Notes under the pieces: generated by a model
Told to the model about the DNA's origin: nothing
The model's input: the letters and a program-made list of their open reading frames with translations, nothing else
The model's database searches: none
Made by a program: the position numbers and the translations under genes
Shown here: positions 56,378 through 64,000 of the stretch, piece by piece
Position numbering within the stretch: position 1 is the first letter of the stretch
Layout: each line of letters opens with the position of its first letter
Assembly (NCBI RefSeq): GCF_000525775.1
Contig: NZ_JALU01000027.1
Location: 1-64,000, forward strand
DNA: 64,000 bases
Reading direction: 5' to 3'
Source of the DNA: Mogibacterium timidum ATCC 33093
GTDB lineage: Bacteria > Bacillota > Clostridia > Peptostreptococcales > Anaerovoracaceae

Positions 56378-57088
56378 ATGTCAAGAAGGGTTTCGGCAAG
56401 GACTGACATGGATATAGCGCGGCGGCTGATGGTTAGCCCCCTGTTTAAGGGCATGTCCGTAGAGGATGTGGGTAAATGCTTTACCTGTAGCGACGCGCTT
56501 TGTGTCACCTACAGGAAAGGTGAGATGATTTTCACTGAAGAGGATGAGCCCAACAAGCTTCACATCCTGCTCGAGGGCGGGGTACGAGTCGGCTACGATT
56601 CGTTTGACGGCAACAGAAGAGTAATCGGGACATTCTCAAGTACGGGAGATATATTTGGAGACATTTTGCTGTTCCTAGGTAAGAAGGAATATGGGGTATT
56701 TGCACAGGCTACGTGCGAGACCAGGATAGTCGTGTTGCCGCGCGACTTCATGACAGGCACGTGTGTCAACGGCTGCGATTATCACAAGCAGCTGACAAGC
56801 AATTTGCTTATGATTTTTGCTGGGAATGCTTATGCGCTAAATATGAGACTGCGAATCCTGTCTTGTCCGACTCTTCGTCAGAAAATCGCCAAGATGCTGT
56901 CCATCTATAATGATAGGGATATGACCAAGGCGATCGATATGACACGTGAGGAGCTTGCCGAGTTCCTCGGTGTGACGAGGCCGTCGATTTCTCGTGAGTT
57001 GATGAAGATGCAGGATGATGGATTGGTTGAGATTAAGGGGCGCAAGATATTTGTACTTGATCCGGCCGAGATAGAAGCCCTCAACTGA
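56378..57088 (+). CDS. Crp/Fnr-family regulator, probably HcpR-like
   Basis: 236 aa. N-terminal cNMP-binding-type beta-barrel (KGEMIFTEEDEPNKLHILLEGGVRVG), dimer helix, and C-terminal HTH (TREELAEFLGVTRPSISRELMKMQ). Its position 0.5 kb before hcp suggests the HcpR role, sensing nitrosative stress and controlling hcp. Cys residues at 35, 41, 112, 128 and 132 could bind a cofactor, but ligand residues are not established. GGCGAG is upstream of the ATG, 13 bp after groEL. Confidence 0.8.
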   Translation: MSRRVSARTDMDIARRLMVSPLFKGMSVEDVGKCFTCSDALCVTYRKGEMIFTEEDEPNKLHILLEGGVRVGYDSFDGNRRVIGTFSSTGDIFGDILLFLGKKEYGVFAQATCETRIVVLPRDFMTGTCVNGCDYHKQLTSNLLMIFAGNAYALNMRLRILSCPTLRQKIAKMLSIYNDRDMTKAIDMTREELAEFLGVTRPSISRELMKMQDDGLVEIKGRKIFVLDPAEIEALN

Positions 57089-57299
57089 TATGCGGATATA
57101 TTTTTCAAATTCGTACATGTGTATGAATTTGAGCAAAGCTCTCAACTGATATGTGACTATATCGCTTCAGCTATGGCTATACGGCGTTAGCCGTGTGCGT
57201 GCGAATTTCGAGCGCGCCGTCGATGCACATCATTGGCGGAGCAATGCTTCAGATGCCGAGCGTAGGTACGCCGGTGTTCTGACATAAAAACATTAGCAC

Positions 57300-57342
57300 A
57301 AGGTGGAATTGTAACATAGGTTACAGATTCCACCTTTTTTCA
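57300..57342 (+). terminator. Terminator with an embedded GTAAC-N4-GTTAC palindrome
   Basis: AAGGTGGAAT pairs with ATTCCACCTT, and the apical part TGTAAC ATAG GTTACA continues the stem with one bulged G, followed by a T-run. It terminates the regulator gene. The palindrome also resembles operators of HcpR-type regulators, so it might serve both purposes. Confidence 0.75.
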
Positions 57343-57440
57343 GTGTTAGACTTATTCACAGGTTAAGGCTCAGCACGTACTTGGAAGAACACTCATCAAC
57401 ACCTTTTTTAAGTGTTAGACTCGTTCACAGGTTGAGGACT
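57331..57440 (+). repeat. Imperfect 40-bp direct repeat upstream of hcp (69-bp offset)
   Basis: The segment 57331-57370 is repeated at 57400-57440 with a few changes (shared CACCTTTTTT and GTGTTAGACT). The rest of 57089-57580 contains no gene; GAAAGGAGAAG at 57567-57577 is the hcp ribosome binding site. Confidence 0.75.
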
Positions 57441-57580
57441 ATGGAATATGATATAAGACTTAGCAGACCTAAGTAAGGATATTCAGGTTAGATTTGTTCC
57501 GGGTGAGGGACTGGAGAATGACCGGAGACGACGGCTGAGCGGAGGCGAGGTCGATATATAGTAGTTGAAAGGAGAAGCAG

Positions 57581-59224
57581 ATGGAGAATAAGATGTTTTG
57601 TTTCCAGTGTCAGGAGACGGCAAAGGGCACAGGCTGTACGATGAGAGGAGTATGTGGCAAACTCCCGGAGACAGCCGCATTGCAGGATTTGTTGGTATAC
57701 GTAACTAAGGGTCTTTCTGCAGTTACTACACAGCTGAGAGCCGAAGGTAAGGAGGTAGGTGAACAGGTTAATCACCTGGTATCGCTCAATCTATTTACCA
57801 CTATCACAAATGCAAATTTCGATGATGAGGCGATTACCGCTAAGATAGTTGAGACACTAACTTGCAAGGAGCAGCTCCTCAAGCAGCTGGATGATACCGG
57901 CAAGCTTCCGGATGCAGCTAAATGGAACGGCTGCGTAGGTGAATTTGCAGCCAAGGCGGCAAGTTCCGAGGTCGGAGTTCTATCGACAGAGAACGAGGAT
58001 ATCAGATCTCTGAGAGAACTGATTACGTACGGACTTAAGGGTCTGTCAGCATACAGCAAGCATGCAAATGCACTTCTCAAGGACAATGCCGAGGTTGACG
58101 GATTTATGCAGAGAGCACTCGCTGCTACACTGGATGATTCGTTGACGGCAGACGAGCTCGTTGCACTCACACTTGAGACAGGAAAGTACGGTGTAGACGG
58201 AATGGCTCTGCTGGACGAGGCAAATACTTCCGCCTATGGCAACCCGGAGATTACAAAGGTTGACATCGGAGTTCGCAAGAACCCTGCAATCCTCATCTCC
58301 GGACACGACCTCAAGGACCTCGAGATGCTGTTAGAGCAGACAGAAGGAACAGGCGTAGATGTATACACTCATTCCGAGATGCTGGCAGGTCAGTATTACC
58401 CGGTATTCAAGAAGTATGAGCATTTCGCAGGAAACTACGGAAATGCCTGGTGGAAGCAGAAGGAAGAATTTGCAAGCTTCAACGGACCGATTCTGATGAC
58501 TACAAACTGTATCGTTCCACCGGCAGACAGCTACAAGGACAGACTGTTTACAACAGGAGCTGCCGGTTATCCGGGATGTAAGCACATCGATGGCAAGTAT
58601 GGCGAGACTAAGGATTTCTCCGAAATCATCGAGATGGCCAAGAAGTGTCCGGCTCCAACTGAAATCGAGACAGGTGAGATTGTCGGCGGATTTGCACACG
58701 AGCAGGTGTTTGCACTGGCCGACAAGGTAGTTGAGGCAGTTAAGTCTGGTGCTATCAGAAAGTTCTTCGTTATGGCAGGCTGCGACGGCAGAATGAAGTC
58801 GAGGAACTACTACACAGAGTTTGCAAAGGCTCTGCCAAATGATACAGTGATCCTCACAGCCGGATGCGCAAAATACAAGTATAACAAGCTGGATCTCGGT
58901 GACATTAACGGTATTCCAAGAGTCCTCGATGCGGGACAGTGCAACGATTCATATTCGCTGGCATTGATTGCGCTTAAGCTCAAGGAAGTGTTTGATCTCG
59001 ACGATATCAACGAGCTGCCAATCGCTTACAACATCGCATGGTATGAACAGAAGGCAGTAATCGTACTGCTCGCACTTCTATACCTCGGCGTCAAGAACAT
59101 TCACCTTGGGCCTACACTACCGGGATTCCTCTCGCCTAACGTCGCTAAGGTGCTAGTCGAGAACTTTGGAATCGCCGGAATTGGAACAGTTGAAGATGAT
59201 ATCAAGCTGTTCCTCGAGAACTAA
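57581..59224 (+). CDS. hcp: Hydroxylamine reductase / hybrid-cluster protein
   Basis: 547 aa. The N-terminal [4Fe-4S] ligands are Cys7, Cys10, Cys19 and Cys25 (CFQC and the following CTMRGVC). The hybrid-cluster ligands lie in later motifs NCIVPP, AGCDGR, TAGCAKY and AGQCNDSY. It reduces hydroxylamine or NO and protects from nitrosative stress. A Crp/Fnr regulator is upstream. AAAGGAG precedes the ATG. Its 3' end is echoed 65 bp downstream. Confidence 0.96.
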   Translation: MENKMFCFQCQETAKGTGCTMRGVCGKLPETAALQDLLVYVTKGLSAVTTQLRAEGKEVGEQVNHLVSLNLFTTITNANFDDEAITAKIVETLTCKEQLLKQLDDTGKLPDAAKWNGCVGEFAAKAASSEVGVLSTENEDIRSLRELITYGLKGLSAYSKHANALLKDNAEVDGFMQRALAATLDDSLTADELVALTLETGKYGVDGMALLDEANTSAYGNPEITKVDIGVRKNPAILISGHDLKDLEMLLEQTEGTGVDVYTHSEMLAGQYYPVFKKYEHFAGNYGNAWWKQKEEFASFNGPILMTTNCIVPPADSYKDRLFTTGAAGYPGCKHIDGKYGETKDFSEIIEMAKKCPAPTEIETGEIVGGFAHEQVFALADKVVEAVKSGAIRKFFVMAGCDGRMKSRNYYTEFAKALPNDTVILTAGCAKYKYNKLDLGDINGIPRVLDAGQCNDSYSLALIALKLKEVFDLDDINELPIAYNIAWYEQKAVIVLLALLYLGVKNIHLGPTLPGFLSPNVAKVLVENFGIAGIGTVEDDIKLFLEN

Positions 59225-59300
59225 GCGGTATTGGATGTTTGATGGAGATAATCCTGTATCCGTTGCGCTTAAGGTTCCTCAAGAATTAGGCGGTACTGGG
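59212..59300 (+). repeat. Echo of the hcp 3' end (65-bp offset)
   Basis: The bases around the hcp stop, CCTCGAGAACTAAGCGGTAT (59212-59231), recur as CCTCAAGAATTAGGCGGTAC at 59277-59296, followed by further similarity. Confidence 0.75.
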
Positions 59301-59360
59301 TGCCGGTAACTGAGGTGATAAGTGGAATGCTCGAGCCGGCAGGGCTCAGCTGCAATGAAT

Positions 59361-59597
59361 CCGAGCACCGGAGCTGCGGGAGCGAAGTTCGTCAGATAAT
59401 CCGAGCATTGGAGCTGTGGGAGCGGAGTCCGCAAGATAATCTGAGCACTGAATCTACAGGAGTGGAGTCCGTCAGATAATCCGAGCACTGGAGCTGCGAG
59501 AGTGGAGTCCGTCAGATAATCCGAGCACTGGAGCTGCGAGAGCGGAGTCCGTCAGATAATCCGAGTATTGGATCTACAGGAGCGGAATCCGATATAT
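59361..59597 (+). repeat. 40-bp tandem repeat array (about 5.9 copies)
   Basis: Units start at 59361, 59401, 59441, 59481, 59521 and 59561 (last partial). Each begins CCGAGCACTGGAGCTGCGAG or a variant and ends GTCAGATAAT. Units differ by 2-9 bases, and there are no spacers, so it is a minisatellite rather than a CRISPR. No gene overlaps it. Confidence 0.92.
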
Positions 59598-59663
59598 AAC
59601 CGACATGTTTTGCTCCTTAGAAATCAATAATATGTCAACAACGACATTGTGCTCTCGAATTTG

Positions 59664-59712
59664 AGGTTGTGACCGGGTGTTTTGCCCTTTGTCCGGTTGC
59701 AACCTGTTTTTT
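59664..59712 (+). terminator. Terminator upstream of guaB
   Basis: AGGTTG and GACCGG pair with CCGGTT and CAACCT around a 16-base loop, followed by a T-run. It separates the array and hcp from guaB, or acts as an attenuator if transcription starts upstream. Confidence 0.85.
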
Positions 59713-59753
59713 ATTAAATTAGCGCCCGGATACTATCGGAATGCGGTCTATTG

Positions 59754-59762
59754 TGCTATAAT
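59754..59762 (+). promoter_or_regulatory. Extended -10 promoter of guaB
   Basis: TGCTATAAT with -10 at 59757-59762. No good -35. It is about 60 bp before the start. Confidence 0.55.
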
Positions 59763-59822
59763 TTTCAATTAATATCTTTAATTTCAATTTCACGTTTATA
59801 TATAGAAAGAGAGAGGTGCACA

Positions 59823-61334
59823 ATGGCAATTGTTCTAGCAGAACCATCAAGAACTTTTAGCGAGTACCTTCTTGTGCCGGGCTTTTCCAGCGCTGAAGCC
59901 AGGCCTGAGAATGTGTCGCTCAAGACTCCAATCACAAAATTCAAAAAAGGCGAAGAGCCTAAGATTATGGCTAATATTCCACTTGTTTCCGCTGTAATGC
60001 AGGCTGTATCAGATGACGGTATGGCAGTTGCACTTGCAAAGGAGGGTGGAATTTCTTTCATCTTCGGTTCGCAGTCAATCGAAAGCCAGGCGGCAATGGT
60101 CAAAAAGGTTAAGTCCTACAAGGCCGGATTTGTGCCAAGTGACACCAATGTCAAGCCGGATGGCACGCTGGCCGATGTACTCGCAATCAAGCAGAATTCA
60201 GGACATTCGACAGTTGCGGTTACAGATGACGGTACAGGCCACGGCAAGCTGCTGGGACTTGTTACAAGCAAGGATTACAGAATCAGCAGACTCAGCACAG
60301 ACACCAAGGTATCTGAGTTCATGACACCTCTCGAGAACCTCGTGTACGGCAATGCAGGTATCACACTGTCCGAGGCTAACGACATCATCTGGGACAACAA
60401 GGTCAATCAGTTGCCAATCGTGGACAAGGACGGATGTCTCGTGGCGTTTGTATTCAGAAAGGACTACGATTCCCACAAGGCGAATCCAAATGAGCTGCTC
60501 GACGACAACAAGAGCTTCATCGTAGGAGCCGGTGTAAATACCCGCGACTACGAAGAAAGAATTCCGGCTCTCGTAGAGGCCGGGGTAGACGTACTAACTA
60601 TCGACTCCTCTGAAGGGTATTCCGAGTGGCAGGCGAGAACGCTTAAGTGGGTAAGAGAGAAGTACGGCGACAGTGTTAAGATTGGAGCCGGAAACGTAGT
60701 AGATAAGGAAGGCTTCGACTTCCTGGCCAAAAGCGGCGCAGACTTCGTCAAGATTGGAATCGGCGGTGGATCAATCTGCATCACCAGAGAGCAGAAGGGG
60801 ATCGGCCGTGGACAGGCTTCCGCAGTGCTCGAGGTAGCAGCGGCAAGAGACGAGTGGTTTGAGAAGACAGGTGATTACATTCCAATCTGCTCGGATGGCG
60901 GAATCGTATATGATTACCATATGACACTTGCTCTCGCTATGGGTGCGGACTTCATCATGCTGGGCAGATATTTTGCAAGATTCGACGAGTCACCATCTGC
61001 TAAGGTGATGGTAAATGGCAACTATATGAAGGAGTACTGGGGCGAGGGTTCCGCAAGGGCTCGCAATTGGCAGAGATACGACCTGGGCGGCGAGGCTAAG
61101 CTCAAGTTCGAGGAGGGGGTTGATTCCTACGTCCCATATGCAGGTTCACTGCACGATAACGTAAACCTCTCACTCAGCAAGGTTAAATCGACAATGTGCA
61201 ACTGTGGAGTTGTCAGCATTCAGGAGCTTCAGAGAAATTCCAAGCTCACCCTCGTTTCAGCGACGAGTATCATTGAAGGCGGCGCACACGATGTTGTACT
61301 CAAGGATAACAGTGTGGCAACAGTAAGACGTTAG
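59823..61334 (+). CDS. guaB: IMP dehydrogenase (trichomonad-like type)
   Basis: 503 aa. Oxidises IMP to XMP in GMP synthesis. The catalytic Cys319 lies in [15 protein letters not shown]. The CBS pair occupies about residues 105-230, and the C-terminal [19 protein letters not shown] with the conserved Arg flap follows. These motifs match, from memory, the Tritrichomonas foetus enzyme (also Cys319) better than the usual bacterial GPGSICTTR form. I chose ATG 59823 with GAGAGGTG about 5 bases upstream; the open frame extends to 59751. guaA follows. Confidence 0.92.
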   Translation: MAIVLAEPSRTFSEYLLVPGFSSAEARPENVSLKTPITKFKKGEEPKIMANIPLVSAVMQAVSDDGMAVALAKEGGISFIFGSQSIESQAAMVKKVKSYKAGFVPSDTNVKPDGTLADVLAIKQNSGHSTVAVTDDGTGHGKLLGLVTSKDYRISRLSTDTKVSEFMTPLENLVYGNAGITLSEANDIIWDNKVNQLPIVDKDGCLVAFVFRKDYDSHKANPNELLDDNKSFIVGAGVNTRDYEERIPALVEAGVDVLTIDSSEGYSEWQARTLKWVREKYGDSVKIGAGNVVDKEGFDFLAKSGADFVKIGIGGGSICITREQKGIGRGQASAVLEVAAARDEWFEKTGDYIPICSDGGIVYDYHMTLALAMGADFIMLGRYFARFDESPSAKVMVNGNYMKEYWGEGSARARNWQRYDLGGEAKLKFEEGVDSYVPYAGSLHDNVNLSLSKVKSTMCNCGVVSIQELQRNSKLTLVSATSIIEGGAHDVVLKDNSVATVRR

Positions 61335-61474
61335 GATTACCGTGTTTTAATATAAACAAACAGCGAAGCGAACATTTTCAGTTGTTCTATGTGACATTAG
61401 GATTACCGTGCTTTAATATTAAGTCCGATTCCTGATACAAGGATAACAGTGTCGCAATAGTAAGACGTTAGGAG
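61301..61474 (+). repeat. Duplicated guaB end segments before guaA
   Basis: A segment at the end of guaB (61301 on) reappears at 61438, offset 137. TTAGGATTACCGTG occurs at 61331 and 61397, offset 66. The 145-bp gap is thus largely made of copies of the guaB tail; the last copy provides TTAGGAG as ribosome binding site for guaA. Confidence 0.8.
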
Positions 61475-61479
61475 CGACA

Positions 61480-63021
61480 ATGGCTAACAAGATATTAATT
61501 ATCGATTTCGGCGGACAGTACAATCAGCTCATCGCCCGCAGGGTTCGTGAACTGGGCGTGTACTCGGAGGTTCGTAATTTTGACGGACTCACTGTAGACA
61601 AGATCAAGGATTTTGACCCATGTGGAATCATCTTTACCGGCGGACCTCAGTCCGCATATGGTGAGGGGGCTCCGGCTATTGACAAAGGTGTGTTTGAGCT
61701 CGGACTGCCAATCCTCGGCATCTGCTACGGAGCGCAGCTTATGGCGCATATGCTCGGCGGCAAGATCGGAACAGCGCCAACGAGCGAATACGGCCGTACG
61801 GAGACTGCGGTAGACTGCAAGGACGGCCTTTTTGCAGGAGTGAACGACAACACAGTAGTGTGGATGAGCCACACGGACTACATCAGCGAGGTGCCGGCCG
61901 GATTCACGGTTACAGCGCACACCGACAACTGTCCGGTTGCCGGCATGGAGGATGCTTCGCAAGGCTTCTACGCTGTGCAGTTCCATCCGGAGGTTAACCA
62001 CACCGTTGAGGGGACGACGCTGCTCAGCAACTTCATCCTCGGTGTATGTAACTGCGATCAGGACTGGAAGATGGACTCGTTCGCAGAGAAGCAGATCGAG
62101 GCGGTTCGCGAGAAGGTTGGCGACGGCAAGGTGCTGCTCGCACTATCCGGTGGCGTTGATTCCAGCGTAGTTGCAGCGCTTCTGGCAAAGGCAATAGGCA
62201 AGCAGCTGACATGCGTATTTGTAGATCACGGTCTGCTCCGCAAGGACGAGGGCGACCAGGTTGAGTCGATTTTCGGCAGCGATGGCGTGTATGACATCAA
62301 CTTCGTGCGTATAAATGCGCAGGAGAGATATTACGCTAAGCTTGCAGGTGTTACAGATCCGGAGACAAAGCGTAAGATTATCGGCGAAGAATTTATCAGA
62401 GTTTTTGAAGAGGAAGCCAAGAAGATCGGCGCAGTCGATTATCTGGCGCAGGGGACGATTTACCCGGATATCATCGAGAGCGGCCTCGGCAAATCAGCCG
62501 TAATCAAGTCGCACCACAACGTGGGCGGACTTCCCGACCACGTTGATTTCAAGGAGATAATCGAGCCACTGCGCATGCTGTTCAAGGACGAGGTGCGTGA
62601 ACTGGGCAGAGAGCTCGGACTCCCGGACTATCTGGTAGATCGTCAGCCATTCCCGGGACCGGGACTAGGCATCAGAATCATCGGAGAGGTAACTGCAGAA
62701 AAGGTTAAAATCGTACAGGAGGCAGATGCAATCTATCGCGATGAGATAGCTAAGGCAGGCCTAGACAAGTCGATAAGCCAGTATTTTGCAGCTCTTACCA
62801 ATATGAGGTCGGTTGGAGTTATGGGCGATTTCCGCACATATGACTATGCGGTGGCAATTCGTGCGGTCGAGACAGTGGATTTCATGACAGCAGAGGCCGT
62901 GGAGATACCGTGGTCGGTGCTGCAGAAGGTGATGAATAGAATAATCAATGAGGTGGATCATGTGAATCGCGTATTCTATGATCTGACATCCAAGCCACCG
63001 GGAACGGTGGAGCTGGAGTAG
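61480..63021 (+). CDS. guaA: GMP synthase (glutamine-hydrolysing)
   Basis: 513 aa. N-terminal class I amidotransferase with Cys82 (GICYGAQ) and the His/Glu pair in FHPEV. C-terminal ATP-pyrophosphatase with LSGGVDSSV, and the dimerisation domain ending [15 protein letters not shown]. It converts XMP to GMP. It forms a guaB-guaA pair. Confidence 0.97.
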   Translation: MANKILIIDFGGQYNQLIARRVRELGVYSEVRNFDGLTVDKIKDFDPCGIIFTGGPQSAYGEGAPAIDKGVFELGLPILGICYGAQLMAHMLGGKIGTAPTSEYGRTETAVDCKDGLFAGVNDNTVVWMSHTDYISEVPAGFTVTAHTDNCPVAGMEDASQGFYAVQFHPEVNHTVEGTTLLSNFILGVCNCDQDWKMDSFAEKQIEAVREKVGDGKVLLALSGGVDSSVVAALLAKAIGKQLTCVFVDHGLLRKDEGDQVESIFGSDGVYDINFVRINAQERYYAKLAGVTDPETKRKIIGEEFIRVFEEEAKKIGAVDYLAQGTIYPDIIESGLGKSAVIKSHHNVGGLPDHVDFKEIIEPLRMLFKDEVRELGRELGLPDYLVDRQPFPGPGLGIRIIGEVTAEKVKIVQEADAIYRDEIAKAGLDKSISQYFAALTNMRSVGVMGDFRTYDYAVAIRAVETVDFMTAEAVEIPWSVLQKVMNRIINEVDHVNRVFYDLTSKPPGTVELE

Positions 63022-63103
63022 CCTAAGCACTCATCAGAACCATTGATATTACTGATTATTCTAAGGTTTCAAGTGGTTAGCTGAAGTACTTTTTCATAAG
63101 AAA

Positions 63104-63172
63104 AAAAGTGGTAAGCCACTTTTAAGAACAAATAATTAAGCCAACAGAGTGTAAATTCTGCCGGCTTTTTTT
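63104..63172 (+). terminator. Two terminators after guaA
   Basis: First: AAAAGTGG/CCACTTTT with loop TAAG (63104-63123). Second: AGCC..CAGA pairs with TCTG..GGCT followed by seven T (63139-63172). Confidence 0.8.
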
Positions 63173-63204
63173 CTATCTGCGTAAACGGTTTAAGGAAGTA
63201 TAAT

Positions 63205-64000
63205 TTACCATGTTAAGAAGTTCATTACGATGTTGATCATGATTTCTTTTTCCTGGGGTTTTGATTCCGCTATAAGAAGCGTTAGGGCAACTAAGGTGCT
63301 ATCCGACAGTATTTTCTTATTGTTTTTATAGAGAATTCGGTTCATATCCAGGAAATATAAAAATGTTGTAGCTGCAATTCTTTTGCATCCATCTACAAAA
63401 GGATGATCTTTGATGATAAAGTAAAGAAGGTTTGCTGCTTTTTCCTCTATTGACGGATAAGCCTCTTCTCCAAAAGCACTTTGATAGATGGAGTCGATGA
63501 TTCCCTTTAATAGACCTTTCCCTTTTTCTTTTCCAAATATATCAGATGTTTTTGAATAGGACATTTTGGAGATTAGATTTCTACACTCTTCATAAGTAAG
63601 TTGATACACCTCATCGGAACTTATCTTAGGTTTGGTGATGGTTTGGTGATCATAGTCATCAAGCATCTCTAATGCGAGTGAATATTTCTTTACTACATCA
63701 AGAACCTTTTCGGCATCCAGATCAAGTACACCTGCTATGATATTCGACTGTATTTCTACTACTCTGTTCAGAGCAGCTAATCTTCTTTCGTTGACTGCGT
63801 ACCCTTGCACAATATAGTCTTTTAAAATTTTATTCGCCCAGCGTCTAAATTCAACTCCTCGCGCTGATTTTACTCTATATCCGACTGAGATAATCATGTC
63901 GAGATTGTAGTATTCGACCTTATAAGTTTTGCCATCAGAGGCAGTTGTCGCAAATTTTGCGACAACTGAAGAATCAAGTTCTTCTTTAAGAGCGTTGTTT
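63205..64000 (-). CDS. RhuM/Fic-family protein, partial at the right edge
   Basis: The frame runs off the window, so the N-terminus is missing; 265 residues are visible. The N-terminal part matches RhuM-type proteins (YKVEYYNLDMIISVGYRV, GVEFRRWANKILKDY). The C-terminal part carries a Fic/Doc motif HPFVDGCKRIAA; the canonical Asn of HPFxDGNxR is Cys here. An inverted repeat of 27 bp lies in the coding sequence. Such genes are common on genomic islands and may be toxins or AMPylating enzymes. Activity is uncertain. Confidence 0.8.
   Translation of the reverse strand, partial: NNALKEELDSSVVAKFATTASDGKTYKVEYYNLDMIISVGYRVKSARGVEFRRWANKILKDYIVQGYAVNERRLAALNRVVEIQSNIIAGVLDLDAEKVLDVVKKYSLALEMLDDYDHQTITKPKISSDEVYQLTYEECRNLISKMSYSKTSDIFGKEKGKGLLKGIIDSIYQSAFGEEAYPSIEEKAANLLYFIIKDHPFVDGCKRIAATTFLYFLDMNRILYKNNKKILSDSTLVALTLLIAESKPQEKEIMINIVMNFLTW
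63942..63968. repeat. 27-bp palindrome in the RhuM-Fic gene
   Basis: CAGTTGTCGCAAA and TTTGCGACAACTG flank a single T, a perfect inverted repeat with 13-bp arms inside the reading frame. Confidence 0.85.

Noticed and set aside
59361-59597. Possible CRISPR array
   Set aside because: Repeats are directly adjacent with no unique spacers, units vary internally, and no cas genes are in the window.

Overview
The window looks like a chromosome segment of a strictly anaerobic, amino-acid-fermenting Firmicute (class Clostridia). The Stickland D-proline reductase locus with a UGA-encoded selenocysteine, the hybrid-cluster protein, the oxygen-sensitive nitrogenase-like and Hyp proteins, and AGGAGG-type ribosome binding sites all fit. 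Peptostreptococcales or family XIII relatives (Anaerovoracaceae/Mogibacterium-like) would fit, but that placement is inference. Intrinsic terminators and sigma-A promoters are easy to read. Several housekeeping proteins carry unusual low-complexity linkers.

Layout. 1-9.3 kb: proline reductase locus (prdF on minus; prdC, prdA, a small cluster protein, prdB with Sec, prdD and prdE on plus), then a flavodoxin-like protein and a TauE/SafE-type permease. 9.4-20.9 kb: dnaE, a second flavodoxin, aroA and a chorismate synthase-chorismate mutase fusion (minus), an aminotransferase, a LysR regulator, a YitT protein and rpsT. 21-27 kb: SGNH hydrolase, DUF1836 protein, lepA, hemW, glpK. 27-32.2 kb: an AT-rich accessory island with an exported-protein gene broken by an IS30-type transposase remnant, then a large metallophosphoesterase plus P-loop NTPase protein that looks like an immune STAND ATPase. 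32.3-44.4 kb: two divergent nitrogenase-like H-D-K operons. The rightward one is preceded by a structured RNA leader with two hairpins whose loops can pair, and it runs without a gap into hypF, followed by hypC, hypD and hypE. 44.6-64 kb: tRNA-Glu, rsmE, a radical SAM protein, carB behind a leader-peptide attenuator, a nitroreductase-like gene, trmO, ridA, ogg, groES-groEL under CIRCE, a Crp/Fnr regulator next to hcp, guaB, guaA, and a truncated RhuM-Fic gene on the right edge.

How the genes work together. Prd proteins reduce D-proline made by the racemase and accept electrons through the RnfC-like PrdC. HypF, C, D and E normally build the Fe(CN)2CO unit of [NiFe]-hydrogenases. Here no hydrogenase subunit, hypA or hypB is visible, and translation of hypF is coupled to a nitrogenase-like operon. 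That arrangement, together with its RNA leader, is the best candidate for an undescribed system. HypF consumes carbamoyl phosphate, and a stand-alone carB lies about 3 kb downstream of hypE.

A second theme is structural. At least nine places carry imperfect direct duplications of about 20-40 bp, offset by 62-70 bp, mostly at gene ends, gene starts or in interdomain linkers. There is also a 40-bp tandem array between hcp and guaB and an 81-bp tandem repeat inside hypF.
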